Positions 12,624 through 23,815 of a DNA stretch of 64,000 nucleotides are shown piece by piece (position 1 is the stretch's first letter; the number at the start of each line of letters is the position of its first letter). A program made the position numbers and the translations under genes. The stretch comes from Amoeboaphelidium protococcarum. Taxonomy: Eukaryota; Aphelidiomycota; Aphelidea. The stretch covers positions 248,001 through 312,000 of the forward strand of contig JALECJ010000020.1 of NCBI GenBank assembly GCA_023515745.1. The letters are read 5' to 3'. The notes under the pieces were generated by a model that made no database searches, was not told the origin of the DNA, and saw only the letters and a program-made list of their open reading frames with translations.

Positions 12624-13933
12624 TCACAAGATTCCCTTTGGAAACACGCCAATGGTGATGAATTCATTGACAACTTCCCGCAGTTTGACTTCAGTAACCT
12701 GAGGAACCTTGTACTTGTATCCAACAGCAGACTCAACCTTGCTGCCATCCACAGAGAGGGAGTTGTTGTACAGCAGCTCCTGGTCCAAGTAAGGGGTCAG
12801 TGGACTGTTGCTAACTCCATGACGCTTACACAAATCACTCCATGGCTGCAGATGTTTATCGTTGATCTCCTCCGTAATGTCCTTCAGATTCAAACGAGCC
12901 AGATTACTGATGATAGATCCCTAGTATCCAGTGGTAATACCAAACATGGAGCGCAGATGAGCATTCACAGACTCCTGGTCAGAGTCACTCTTGTCAGCCA
13001 GATTAAAAGTCTACTTTAACACCTTGGCACTGGTAGCAGAGTTGACGGCAGCCTGAGCAATGGCAACCAGAGCACCAACCACATCATCCACATGCACAGT
13101 ATTGATACGCAAATCCTTGGTCCACAAGAACTTCATCTCCTCCTTCAGTTCCTTGTACACTGCAGCGATGACGATACGAGGGGTCAGACCGGCCATATCA
13201 CCCACGCCATACACGATAGCTGGACGCACAATGACATAATTCAGACCCGAAATCTTGGCAATCTCCTCCTCAGCCTTCAACTTATACTTGGCGATAAGAG
13301 TCCATGGCTTCACCTTACCACTCTCATCACTTGACTTCTTGTCAGCGTCATAAACCTGAGCAGTGCTCGTCTCAATGAACACACCAACATTCATCTTGGC
13401 CGCCTACTTGGCACAGTTGACACTCAATAAAAACACCTACAATACATGAGTACATAGTTTAGATATAAGGTCGATTGGATACTCAAGAGTATTGTGCAAT
13501 AATCATACCTTTTCGTTATAAACCTCATCAGTTTAAGAGTACTTGGTCTCTCCAGCAACGTTGAATACCCAGTCCCACTTGGTGACTCCATCTTCGAATG
13601 CAAAAGCCTTTTCAATAGATGCTACACAAACAATAAGTAAGTCACCACTCCGTCTCAGTCAGTGGACGCAGTGTTTAAACTCTCATTGTAAATCAAGTTA
13701 AAGAGATGCCAAGTTTAATAGGTAAAAGACATACCAGGATTAACTAGATTTCCCTAGCGAAAGTCCACCTTATCGAACGCCTTCTACTGGCGGGCAGTAA
13801 GATAGGCAGTTGGCAATAGAACCTTGTCGACAACTCTAATCTTGCTACACAGATCATTCTCTACCAGGAAGGTGACCAAGTTCTTTCCAATGAAACCAGC
13901 TCCTCCTAATACCAATGCAGTTGGCTTGCTCAT
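12624..13933 (-). CDS. Extended SDR / NAD-dependent epimerase family protein, 374 aa
   Basis: Three exons on the minus strand: 13933-13735, 13621-13509, 13436-12624, with introns of 113 and 72 nt, both ending TGTAG; 375 codons, TGA stop. The N-terminus has the Rossmann glycine motif LVLGGAGFIGKNLV. Later blocks VFNVAGETKYSQ, IETSTAQVYD, PWTLIAKYKLKAEEE and YVIVRPAIVYGVGDM are those of a eukaryotic NAD(P)-epimerase-like SDR group of unknown substrate. The catalytic Tyr/Lys region reads YKLK rather than a clean YxxxK. It sits tail to tail with the ZGRF1-like gene, 192 bp apart. Likely a cytosolic oxidoreductase or epimerase; the substrate is unknown. Confidence 0.85.
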
Positions 13934-14719
13934 TATAATGAATATTCTAAACTTAAGGGTATGAATCAACTGTGATGATGACGGGTGCAAATGTAAATTT
14001 AAATATAATAGTCGACGATTGTCTAGCTGTTGGTTGTGTTTAACAAGAAAGGAAGAGGGTCTCACAATTTATTTCTTTGTTTTAGGAAACCTCGAAGGAA
14101 CGAACGGTCGCCGCCTTAAATATTTTTACTCGTTGAAACTGCCTCTAAGCGAGGCAGCCACTTTGCTGTTTCAACGCGGACTCTTCTGATTAAGATGATG
14201 TTTATGAGACTTGTCTACTGTAGCAGTGAATGACAAGACTATGGTTAAGTCTGATTTTTCTATTCTTTTAACATAATGCATTCACTAACTCTCTTCCTTT
14301 TCATATAACAAGCAATCAATAGCCATACATGATAAACATTGGTTTAAAGAAATCAAATTGTTCTACATTACTTTAATCGACCATTTCGCGTGCTTGTCGC
14401 CACCATCGATTCGGAAATATTCAGTGCAGCTTCCATATCCCTCTCCAGAAGAGGAACTTGATGCAATCTTAGGATAAATGCGTCTGATTATAGCGTTAAA
14501 ACAGCTTTATTCCGATAGTCTTGGGCATGACAAGAAGTGCACAGGTACGCATCTCAACTTAGATATCACGCTGCAGTTAACAACGATACCAGTCCTCAGC
14601 CGCGGCACCACCCTCCACCATCAGTCAACGAGTAAACTATCTGGTTTCAAGAATTCAAGCTACGAAAATTAATAAGGTAAAGAATATATTTGTAACTATT
14701 AAGTCCTAAAACTATCAAA
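13934..14719. other. Intergenic with ambiguous minus-strand open frames
   Basis: Upstream region of the SDR gene plus about 600 bp of uncertain sequence. Around 14370-14680 two overlapping minus-strand frames look partly protein-like: one has MVEGGAAAEDWYRC and CIKFLFWRGIW, the other has GYGSCTEYFRIDGGDKHAKW. They cannot both be coding, and neither makes a complete gene. This could be a remnant. Confidence 0.3.
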
Positions 14720-15097
14720 TCACGATAAGTACCCTTAGTCTATCATAAACTGCTCCACAACCAACGCCACTATTTTTGTACTACTATTTGCCAGGAACTG
14801 TCGATACTCCTTATCGATCAAGTCAGCCGCAAGAGCTGGCATCAACGCATTGCCACTAGGAAAGTGGATTCGCTTCAGCGACTTCCGGCACTGGATATCG
14901 CCAAGCGTGAATTCGTACAGGCACTCGCAGAAGCACACCAAGTATCGAACCACTTCATCCTCCCGGCCATTCATTATCACCTTTCGAACGTGATCAGTCA
15001 GACGACATGCAAGCATACCAACTGCATCATCAGAATTAACAGAAGACACTGAATGCTGTTGCACCACAATGTGCCGGATGTCATCATCAATGTGCAT
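14720..15097 (-). CDS. Hypothetical protein, 125 aa
   Basis: ATG at 15097, TGA at 14720, 126 codons with one TAA read as Gln. The peptide begins MHIDDDIRHIVVQQHSV and contains RKVIMNGREDEVVRYLVCFCECLYEF and RIHFPSGNALMPALAADLIDKEYRQFL. Residue composition is protein-like rather than random, and the frame stays open about 60 nt upstream of the ATG before a TGA. I do not recognise a family. It could be a whole small gene or the last exon of a longer one; a TGTAG acceptor is not obvious upstream. Confidence 0.35.
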
Positions 15098-15284
15098 AGA
15101 CTAGACTGCATCAACATTGCTTGGTTAACAAGCACCATCACCAGATATTGCAATAATATTTGTAAATCACTGTTTCACAATATTTTTACCAACTGTAAGA
15201 AAGCAGTCCAAAGTCCAGGTGAGAATGTAGACAATCATAAAAGAGATAACCAATGAATCACCTGAGTATTTCTGCTCAACGATG

Positions 15285-15340
15285 TCGGTCTAATTGGGTG
15301 ATTAAAGGTGGTACAGATGCAGGCATTCTCGATTATCGTA
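15285..15340. repeat. Diverged direct repeat, copy 1
   Basis: About 55 bp sharing the block GGTACAGRTGCAGGCATTCT and flanks with a second copy at 16292-16350 in the same orientation, roughly 1 kb away. On the minus strand both copies can be read as ECLHLYxxQSPNQ, or in another frame as ENACxCT, so the conservation may be at protein level. Confidence 0.6.
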
Positions 15341-16008
15341 CTTTAACTTTATATGTTTACCTGTGAGTCACCTTATAAGAGATCATGGAGGCATTTGTAA
15401 GGAAACTTTTATATGGATCCGTCGTTTCCACACCGGTACAGATCTAATATGGCGATTCTAAATGGCAATCTCTTCATACTACAGGAGCACTACAACGCAA
15501 AGAGATTAAATTTGATTTTTATACTAACCTTTAGGATTCATAAAAAGCCAGAGATCTTTAACAACTTTAAAAGTAGTGTTATAGTCGGCATCTGGTGTTT
15601 CCGTCATACTTGTCTCCTGTCATTAAGCCAAAATGCAGTGTGAGAGACCGCTCACATTATAGTCAAAGCCATTCATCGGTCCGTAACTTTTACTTTTCAC
15701 TTAAGCTAGACCCTATTTGTTATGTTTAGTATACTTTCATACTGAACCTGCGATAATCGTGTCATTGCGCAAAGCACTTTAACAACGAAGGAGAAAGGAG
15801 GGATGCAGCGGTGTATACGTTTTATTGGAGTGGTCAGCCACATGAATTGCCGTTATGATTCTCATTTGGATAGAAACCGTTGTAACCTCTATAAAGATTT
15901 TACTGTTCGCCTGTTGTAGCATGAGGCCAGATGATTGAACGAAAAGCAAGATTTCAATGCCCTGAACTCAAAAGACTAAACATTAATTTACTAATACAAG
16001 CCCATCAT

Positions 16009-16242
16009 TCAAATTTCTATTGCTCCAAATCTAACGATAACAGATTGCGGACATCTACCAAAGTCGTCTCTCTCTTCCTCGACCATCTCTCGTAGATTTT
16101 TAATCTCAGTGGCCATCAACTAGAGTTCGCTCTCTAGTACACTCATTCGATTTGTCAGAGATTGAATGATCCTGCCATCAGACGATGTGTCTGTGTCGTC
16201 TATGGCTCGTAAGTAATGGGATTTCTCCTGTTAGCAATCCAT
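16009..16242 (-). CDS. Hypothetical coiled-coil peptide, 77 aa
   Basis: ATG at 16242, TGA at 16009, 78 codons. The sequence has MDCQQEKSHYLRAIDDTD and then a heptad-like stretch (RIIQSLTNRMSVLESELQLM, ATEIKNLREMVEEERDD), and ends FGRCPQSVIVRFGAIEI. The two Gln after Cys3 come from TAA and CAG. The coiled-coil pattern makes chance unlikely, but the product is short and could be one exon of a larger gene that includes the repeat just upstream at 16292. No family recognised. Confidence 0.4.
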
Positions 16243-16291
16243 TATAGAGGATTACTAGGATCAAAATCGCCGAGAAAGCTTTTCAGAGCTA

Positions 16292-16350
16292 TCGGACTAA
16301 TTTGGTGACTGTTGGTACAGGTGCAGGCATTCTCCATCATCTTGCATAAG
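16292..16350. repeat. Diverged direct repeat, copy 2
   Basis: Second copy of the 55-bp repeat described at 15285-15340, about 80% identical by eye, in the same orientation. It lies just 5' (on the minus strand) of the coiled-coil ORF. Confidence 0.6.
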
Positions 16351-16933
16351 GCCACATTTTCTAGAGTTTACCGGAAATACGGACACTAACTGCTACGAGA
16401 CCGTTCTTTAATTTAAATTTTATAAAGTTATTTCACTTGTCGGTGATGGAAAAAGATGAAAGTTGTGACAATTCCATGACAAATCGTGTCGCGGTCTGAG
16501 CTGGTTCTGACCTGCTAGTGATTAAATCATTGGAGTTATGGCGTGTTACTTCTGACATTGAAGAGTTTAGATTACAGTTGAGTGGTTAATGCAATACCGC
16601 ATCTACATTCTCAGGCTTGGTTCCTAACGAAGCAGTGATAGAGGTTGTTTAAAAGATTCACTTTCAAATCTAATTGATGAAACAAAAATATTTTGAAATA
16701 GAAGATCCATTGAATCTATCAGATTATGATCAATTCAGATTAATTATGGCGCAGGTAAAGTGGCGCAGTACAAGTGGCGCAGTATCTGATCGATAACGCA
16801 TCCAATATCTATAGTGAATGAATAGTGATCTTGTAGTGGTTAAGAAATATATTGACATCATTCAACAGGCATATTTCTTATTCTATTAGAATCAAAGATT
16901 TTACTTTACAACGATACAAATTAAAACTTTGCT

Positions 16934-18319
16934 TCACTAAAATACAAATGGGAAGAATGACATTGTCAAGTCATCCCAAAGAATGCATAACTATTTGCCT
17001 TGTGTCGACTGCACAAAGGACATTGTTAAAGCGCGAGGAGAAGATGCCGACTCAGTGGTGTAATTCTACCTCTGCATCGGTAAATTAATAAAGCCTTGAA
17101 GAGATACGATATCTGCATAGCCTCCCCTGTAATTCAGTACTGCAAGATATCGTGTGCAATCAATGACACCGCTTTCAATCTGCTTCTAAACTTTGAATGA
17201 CGCGACAATTTTCTGTACCGGTTCTGTACACACTGCAATTTTATCAATCTACCCGCAGCATTAGATTTAACCATAATCGGCAACTTGATATGTCTACAGA
17301 GGAAGTTATGCAACAATTTCCATGTGCATCTTTAGTCCATCTATTGTTACCAGTGTGATGTCACATGCTCCATCCAAGTTAAATATTAGTTTGTTCTCAC
17401 TCAACCAGATTATATTTTTGGGCTCCTTCTAGAACGTCAATGAACTTGATTACATCAAGTAGTTGAACATTTTCAATTTGAATTTAGAGAATAAGGAATA
17501 CACTGCAGCGAGATACTCCTAAGTAGGCGATGGCATCATACACTTCAATGCTCCCAAACTGCGATTATTGCCTACCAGTCCTACTTGACGTTCATTTAAA
17601 ATCGATTCCAAGGACAATCTAGAGTCTGAATCGATGGCATTATAGTCAACTTTCACCAACTAGCCGTTCTGATATCCTATTTAAACTTATGAGTCAATTA
17701 AATTCCAGCGATAATCTACTACAATGGCACCACCAATTTTCAGATCGCATTACTCTGCACCCACCTTTTCTACTTTATCACTGACGCGATAAAAGCAAAC
17801 TTTATCTGAATAGACAACAGTTAATCGGTCGCCGCCAGAATTCCATCTGATGGACTTCAAACAATGTACTTACTGCGGCGGATTAATTGTAATTGTGAGC
17901 CATTTATGAGATTACAAATTAAATGCAAATACACAACCGTTAACAGCTAGAGCAATCAGTGCCTTTGTGGGATGAGGTTCGATCTACACCAGTGGACAAT
18001 CTTCCTGCACAGGATTGGATTCCAGGAGAGACATTACTTAGTCCACTATATTCTGACAAAGACTTAGCACAGGATACTGGGCTAAGAAATCATAAACTGA
18101 GTCAATTAATTTACTATAAAGGGGCTTAGATCTAATCAATGGCTTAATCATTGTACTCTGACTTAGTCCAACAGTGGATGGGACTTGAACATCTTGTAAC
18201 AGAGAAACTCTTTCAGCAAAGTACTAAAATTGCTACTTACTTTGAACATGATGGAGCTGGGATCCATACTCACATAGAGTAAAGTTGTTACGTGGAGGAG
18301 GTAACTAATGCTCTTACAT
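16934..18319 (-). CDS. AAAS: ALADIN-like WD40 nucleoporin, 461 aa
   Basis: Single exon, ATG at 18319, TGA at 16934, 462 codons. The second codon is TAA. The N-terminus (LPPPRNNFTLCEYGSQL) matches the PPPR...TLYEHNNEL start of ALADIN. The first WD-like repeat (IEPHPTKALIALAVNGCVFAF) matches the conserved WHPHTxKFAVAL block, followed by SIRWNSGGDRLTVVYSDKVCFYRV and further weak repeats. The C-terminus (ALTMSFVQS...LWDDLTMSFFPFVF) matches the end of ALADIN, where the last repeat closes with a PFYF-like stretch. ALADIN is a nuclear-pore scaffold protein present in animals, plants and many fungi but missing from budding yeast. It is divergent from the chitin synthase gene. Sequence divergence is high, so homology rests on end-to-end order of blocks. 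Confidence 0.75.
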
Positions 18320-19248
18320 GCGTCTCATCCTTATTATTACCGTATAGGATAGAAATAAAACGCTTATTTGATAGACAAAGTATATACTGAGTGTGTAAAA
18401 GATGCTGGTAGTAAAGAGTATCAGTTTCAGAAAAGAATAAACGCGTCAAGTTGTTGAAACAACTTTTTAAAACACGACATTTCACTTTCTACAAGAGACC
18501 CCCGAGAGAGAAAGGCGATTTGGTACAACGTCACGGCACAAATGTTGAGTCAATCGAGGTTGTTGAACTATCTTTTATAGTCTGAGTTTACCTAATACTC
18601 AAGGGAATGGATGCGTGACATACTTAAGCGCGTATCATATGTTCGTCTCATGGCCTACTGGAATCGGTCACCTTCACATTTTCACTATTGCGCTGATTCG
18701 CTTCAACACCATCGTACAGACCATGGAAGAGTGAAACGAAGATGAAACAGTGAAGACCATCGAAGATTATACTGTACATTTAAAAAGAATTGATGTACAT
18801 TAAACGTTAAGGTTATACATCTAAAACGTGAAATTAATAAATTTTAATCTTGTGCCTTCCGAATATCTAGTTAACAGTAACGTCATTCAATCTTAGCCTT
18901 CTAACAGTGCCACCTAAACAGAAGCTTGAAAGTGTTGTGACACAAGCCTGCGCGTCCTCCAATCAGATCGCCCTGCGTAATAAAAAGTCGATCAACCAAT
19001 TGTACTCCCAATTTGCATTTATTATTAACAACCAAATAATCAAGTCTCTTGTCATATCTTACCATTCCTTCTTCTTATATTCCTGGCTTATATTAATTCG
19101 TAAGTTTAGCTTTCTATTCACATCATTGACACGTCAATTGATTTGTTTTGTAGGTATTACTCACTCGATTTGGCATACATCCATCCTCATATAATAACTT
19201 ATTTCGTTTCCCTATTACTAATATTTACTGACACCTTAATATATTAGT
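18320..19248. other. Divergent promoter region between ALADIN and chitin synthase
   Basis: About 930 bp. From 18907 a plus-strand frame reads PPKQKLESVVTQACASSN followed by a hydrophobic stretch. It starts with GTG and has no ATG in frame, so it is not called as a gene. The rest is AT-rich and featureless. Confidence 0.4.
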
Positions 19249-22200
19249 ATGAATAGTAAAGACAGAGAATAAAGTAATAGTTAGGATAACAAAGAGAATA
19301 GCAAAGCGGCTGTAAATGCTAATAAACGAATGCCGTAGTCTGCTGCTGACACTCCGCCTCAAGCTCCTGCCAAAGATCCTCCATTGCCTCCCGTGAAAAG
19401 TCTTCCATCCCGGGAGTCTTCAATGTAAATATTTGATTCCACAGATTCATACCTGCCTAGTACTGGTTAATCAAGAGCGGACAGACCTAAGCAGCCAGCT
19501 TTACCTTAGTCGATTGCCACTCAGGCAGTGACGCCGACCACGGTTTAGTCTGCTTATAGTAGTAAACCTCTTCCTCTTCCGCAAGAAGATATCGGACACA
19601 GTAACAAGTCGAGACCATTAAGTTAGGCGGTTGACAACGCAAAGTTGAAGAAGATGAAGTTGGCACCGCGTCAGAGCTCACTCTCATCCTCTGTTAATGA
19701 GCTGCCGGGCCTTGTGACGTCTGGTCTTGGTCGATTCGTGTCCAAGTTCAGCTCTCTTGGCCGTCCAGCTTCGTCTCAGTCTCTGTCCGCTGATAGCTAG
19801 CGTGGTGACGCTCAACATGCTGATAATGATGACGTGAAATCTTACAATTCTTTTGATGATAGCGATGATTCTGGTGATGACTTTTCCATTAATGGTGGTC
19901 GCAATGGAGATGAAGCCGAGTTTACGTTGGATTCATCATCATCATCTAATTCTCAGGTGCTTGGCCCTCGCGTGTCTCCTTTTGTTGATGGGCCCATACC
20001 GCCAAGGAAGCAGGATATCGATCCTGTTCAGCTTGCTAAGAGCAAGAGAGCATCTACCTACAGACACAGTAGCCTGGCATTCACGTCTAATAATGCTGCC
20101 AGTAATTCATCTACTCTTGGTCCGGACGTGTCCAATGTCAACATCAATGATATTCCATAAGTCTCTCTTCCCGGCTACACTCCTCATAATGAATATGACG
20201 CTTAAGCAAGAACAAGTACTGATGATGGGAATGATGTAACTGTTGGTGGTCAATCTAATCGCTATAGCTAGTATCTCGCCCCTCCTATGAATTCAGCATC
20301 CATCCTGATGCGCCGTTTATCACAATCTTTCACTGGTTTCGGTAATGGAGGTGCGAATAGTAGCCAATCTATGAACAATCGTCCTCTTAGTTCCATCTAG
20401 CAAGATGTTGAGGCTAGTGATATGACAAGACGTCGCTCGTTAGTCAGACCAGAGAGAGCTCGAATGTCTTCTAATGTCCGTCCAAGATCAGTTCTACTTG
20501 CTGGTGGTGGAATTGGTGCAGCTGCTTATAGCTCTCAGCCACCAACTCTTGGTCGTTCAGTTGCTGTGTATAATCACTCGAGAAAGGATCCATACCAGAA
20601 CACTTGGTGGACGCGTTTCTCTGATGTTGTCACCTTCTATGCTCCTAATTTTGTGCTTGCCGGCTGCTGTGGTAAGAAGACTGTTGAAGTACAGCGTGCA
20701 TGGAGAGAAAAGATGGGCCTGGTGACTATCATTGTATTTCTCATTATTTTGCTGGGCTTTATCACGTTCGGCTTCCAATACTTTGCGTGTAATATCTTTC
20801 AGAATGTCAAGAGATATCCTGTTGATCAGTTCGATTCAAGCTATGTCAGAATCCGTGGTGATTTATACGATATTCGTGGATTTAATCATCCTGGCAGATC
20901 GATTTAAATGTATCAAGTATCTGGCAAAGATGTCAGTTGGCTCTTCCCAGTCTCACCTGACTCAATCCCTGGTGGTAGTGCTTGTGCCAAAATACCCGGC
21001 GTCTCTTCTGTGAACACTAGTTGTACTGTCGATGATGCTATTGGAAATGTGTCTGGGTATTGTCATACTGCTTAGTAGTTTGCCATCTTGCAGAACAACT
21101 TGAATATTGTGGGTCAGGCTGCGTTTGATTGGGACACTGTCAAGGGCGGAGATAATTACATCGTGTATAGTGGTCAAGTCTTGGATTTGAAGCGATATTT
21201 TCAGTTGAATAACAAATTTCTGGGTTAGGAGTTTACTTAGCTGCTCAATGAATACATTGGAAAGGACATTACTCATGTTGTTCAGAGGAGTACTGCGTCC
21301 TAAGAGAGAATGGCGTGTCTGTTGGAACAATTTCGTGCAGGATATCTTGACTCGATTCCTATCGGTTGTTTTGCATCGTAAGCCTTTACCTTTGTATCAT
21401 TGGGCACAATCTTGGCTGTCATTGTTGCCAGATTTGTGTTGGCCCTGCTATTTCTGTGGACTGACGGTAGAACTCTTGGTAAGTATCCTCCTGGCGGTGC
21501 CCCTTAATAGCTAAATAAATCTACTGCATCGGCTTAAAATTCACAGGATGATACCTATAACAAACTGAAGTAAGAAGGTATTGAGTTGTCTCCTGCCGTG
21601 TTGGCTGCGCTTGAGGCCAAGAAGAATAACACTTTCCGCAATAGTCTGATGCCCACAAAGTCTCGTTTTAGTCATTAGTACAATTTGAACACGCCATAGT
21701 CAAAGTCTAAGAGCTATCGTCCATCACCGTTGTCAAACAAGAAATCTAACATTTCTGTTCATTAGGATTATCCTGGTATATTGAGGACAATTATGCTCGT
21801 TACCTGTTACTCTGAAGATGAAAAGTCTTTGCGCAACAGCTTGGACTCTCTTGCTTGTACCGAATTTCCTGATACTCACAAGATGCTCTTCATTATATCT
21901 GACGGTCTCATTACTGGAAGTGGTAATGCCAAGTCTACACCAGAGACTCTGATTGACATGATTGAGTTGGATCAGCAATTTGTTAATCCGCCTCTTCCGT
22001 ATTCTTACGTGGCGATTGCTGATGGTGCGAAAAGACATAACATGGCCCAGGTATATGCTGGTAGATACCGCGTCGATGGACATGTTGTGCCTACGGTTTT
22101 GGTGGTGAAGTGTGGAACTCCCGAGGAGAAGTCTGATCGTAAGCCTGGTAATCGTGGTAAGAGAGATTCTTAAATTTTGCTAATGAATTTCCTACAGAAG

Positions 22201-23535
22201 GTGCTATTCAACGACAGAATGACTCCTATGGAGTTTGATTTATTTACTAAAATGACTGCAGTTACTAGCTCTGTCTATTAGGATATTCCATTGAACCATT
22301 TGGATGTAAAGATCACGCCTGACATGTATGAATTAGTTCTCATGGTTGATGCTGACACTAAAGTGTTCCCCGATGCTCTGACTCCAATGTCGTATGCTAT
22401 GGCCAATGATCCTAAAATAATTGGCTTGTGTGGCGAGACTCAGATTGCGAACAAGGGAGAAAGTTGGGTGACCGCTATCCAGGTGTTTGAATATTATCTC
22501 GCTCACTTTCTATCCAAGTCTTTTGAGTCTGTATTTGGTAGTTGTACATGTCTACCCGGATGCTTTTCTATGTATCGTGTCCGAGCTCCGAAAGGCGAGA
22601 GTGATGCCAAATCTGGTCTTCAACATTTCGTCCCCATCCTTGCGAATCCTGATATTGTTGAGGCTTACTCTGAAAATGTAGTTGAGACTTTGCACGCTAA
22701 AAATCTACTTCTACTTGGCGAGGATCGTTACCTGACTACTCTGATGTTGAAGACTTTCCCCAAGAGGAAGTTGGTATTTGTTCCAAGAGCAAAATGTAAG
22801 ACTGAAGTGCCAAGTACGTTCAAAGTTCTCCTATCTCAGCGCAGGCGCTGGATCAATTCTACAGTTCATAATCTACTCGAGCTGGTCTTGGTACGAGATT
22901 TGTGTGGTATTTTCTGCTTCTCGATGCAGTTTGTTATTTTCATGGAACTCATTGGCACTGCCGTATTGCCTGCTGCTATTTGTTTTACCATCTACCTGTT
23001 GATCATCTCCTTCTTTGTCACTCCACCGCCAATAATTCCTCTGGCCCTGTTGGCTGCAATTTTGGGTTCTCCCGCTCTTTTGATCGTGTTCACCTCCACT
23101 AAGAGATACAGTTTTCTGCTGTGGATGATCATCTATCTGTTCAGTCTACCCATCTGGAATTTCGTGTTGCCCGCATATGCATACATGCACTTTGATGACT
23201 TCACATGGGGCCAGACGCGTCAACTCAAAGGCGGCGATGCTAATCACGACTCTGCTGAGGGTGAATTCGATCCATCCAAGATTGTGATGAAGAAATGGTC
23301 AGAATGGGAGCGTGAGAGGTATCAGCAAGAAACTCTGAAAGGCCTCTCTGCTGGTGGAAAGAGCAGGACGGTGAGCGAGAATCAGAGAAAGTCGCGTTTC
23401 AAGAGTTTCATCGCGAGTGAAGTGCCACTGGAAGAAAGCGATGAAACTGATATGGACAACACTGGCGACACTGATTCCATTGATGACTACTCTAGGAGCT
23501 GGAATCCTGAAGAGTTTATTGCTAAATTGAGATGA
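19249..23535 (+). CDS. CHS: Class IV (CHS3-type) chitin synthase, 1428 aa
   Basis: Polymerises N-acetylglucosamine from UDP-GlcNAc into chitin at the plasma membrane. Single exon, 1429 codons, TGA stop. The first 430 residues are a Ser/Pro/Gln-rich cytosolic tail. Then come [19 protein letters not shown] near residue 447 and a membrane span around 489-511. A cytochrome b5-like domain ([16 protein letters not shown]) lies near 535, and a second membrane region precedes 760. Catalytic blocks: [13 protein letters not shown] (846), [11 protein letters not shown] (1029), [25 protein letters not shown] (1158) and [12 protein letters not shown] (1197). A cluster of C-terminal spans (about 1221-1304) and DDFTWGQTR (1316) follow. 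This is the order of fungal class IV enzymes. All acidic catalytic residues and QRRRW are intact, so it should be active. Confidence 0.96.
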
Positions 23536-23815
23536 GTATTCAATAATAAAGATTTTAATTGCATAATATTCTTTTGCCCTTCTCACCTTCTCATTTTCTC
23601 GTAACTGTAGTTTTGGAATGCACTGAGCATAGCGGAAGTTACACGTTTCGTCATAACTGAAACGTGTCAAGGCGTTGGCTGTTTCAGTTTCAGAAATATC
23701 TTGAACTCTTTTCTTCTGTTAAAAGACACTCTTCTACAGGATTTAAATTTACTCTACCCACTCTTTGTGACTCTTATAAAGTATTTCAATTGCGTGAGAA
23801 ACAGCCAAGTAATAG

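Noticed and set aside
18907-19194. Plus-strand frame upstream of chitin synthase (PPKQKLESVVTQACASSN...)
   Set aside because: It has only a GTG at its start, no ATG in frame, and ends in random hydrophobic text; not supported as a gene, though a 5' exon cannot be fully excluded.
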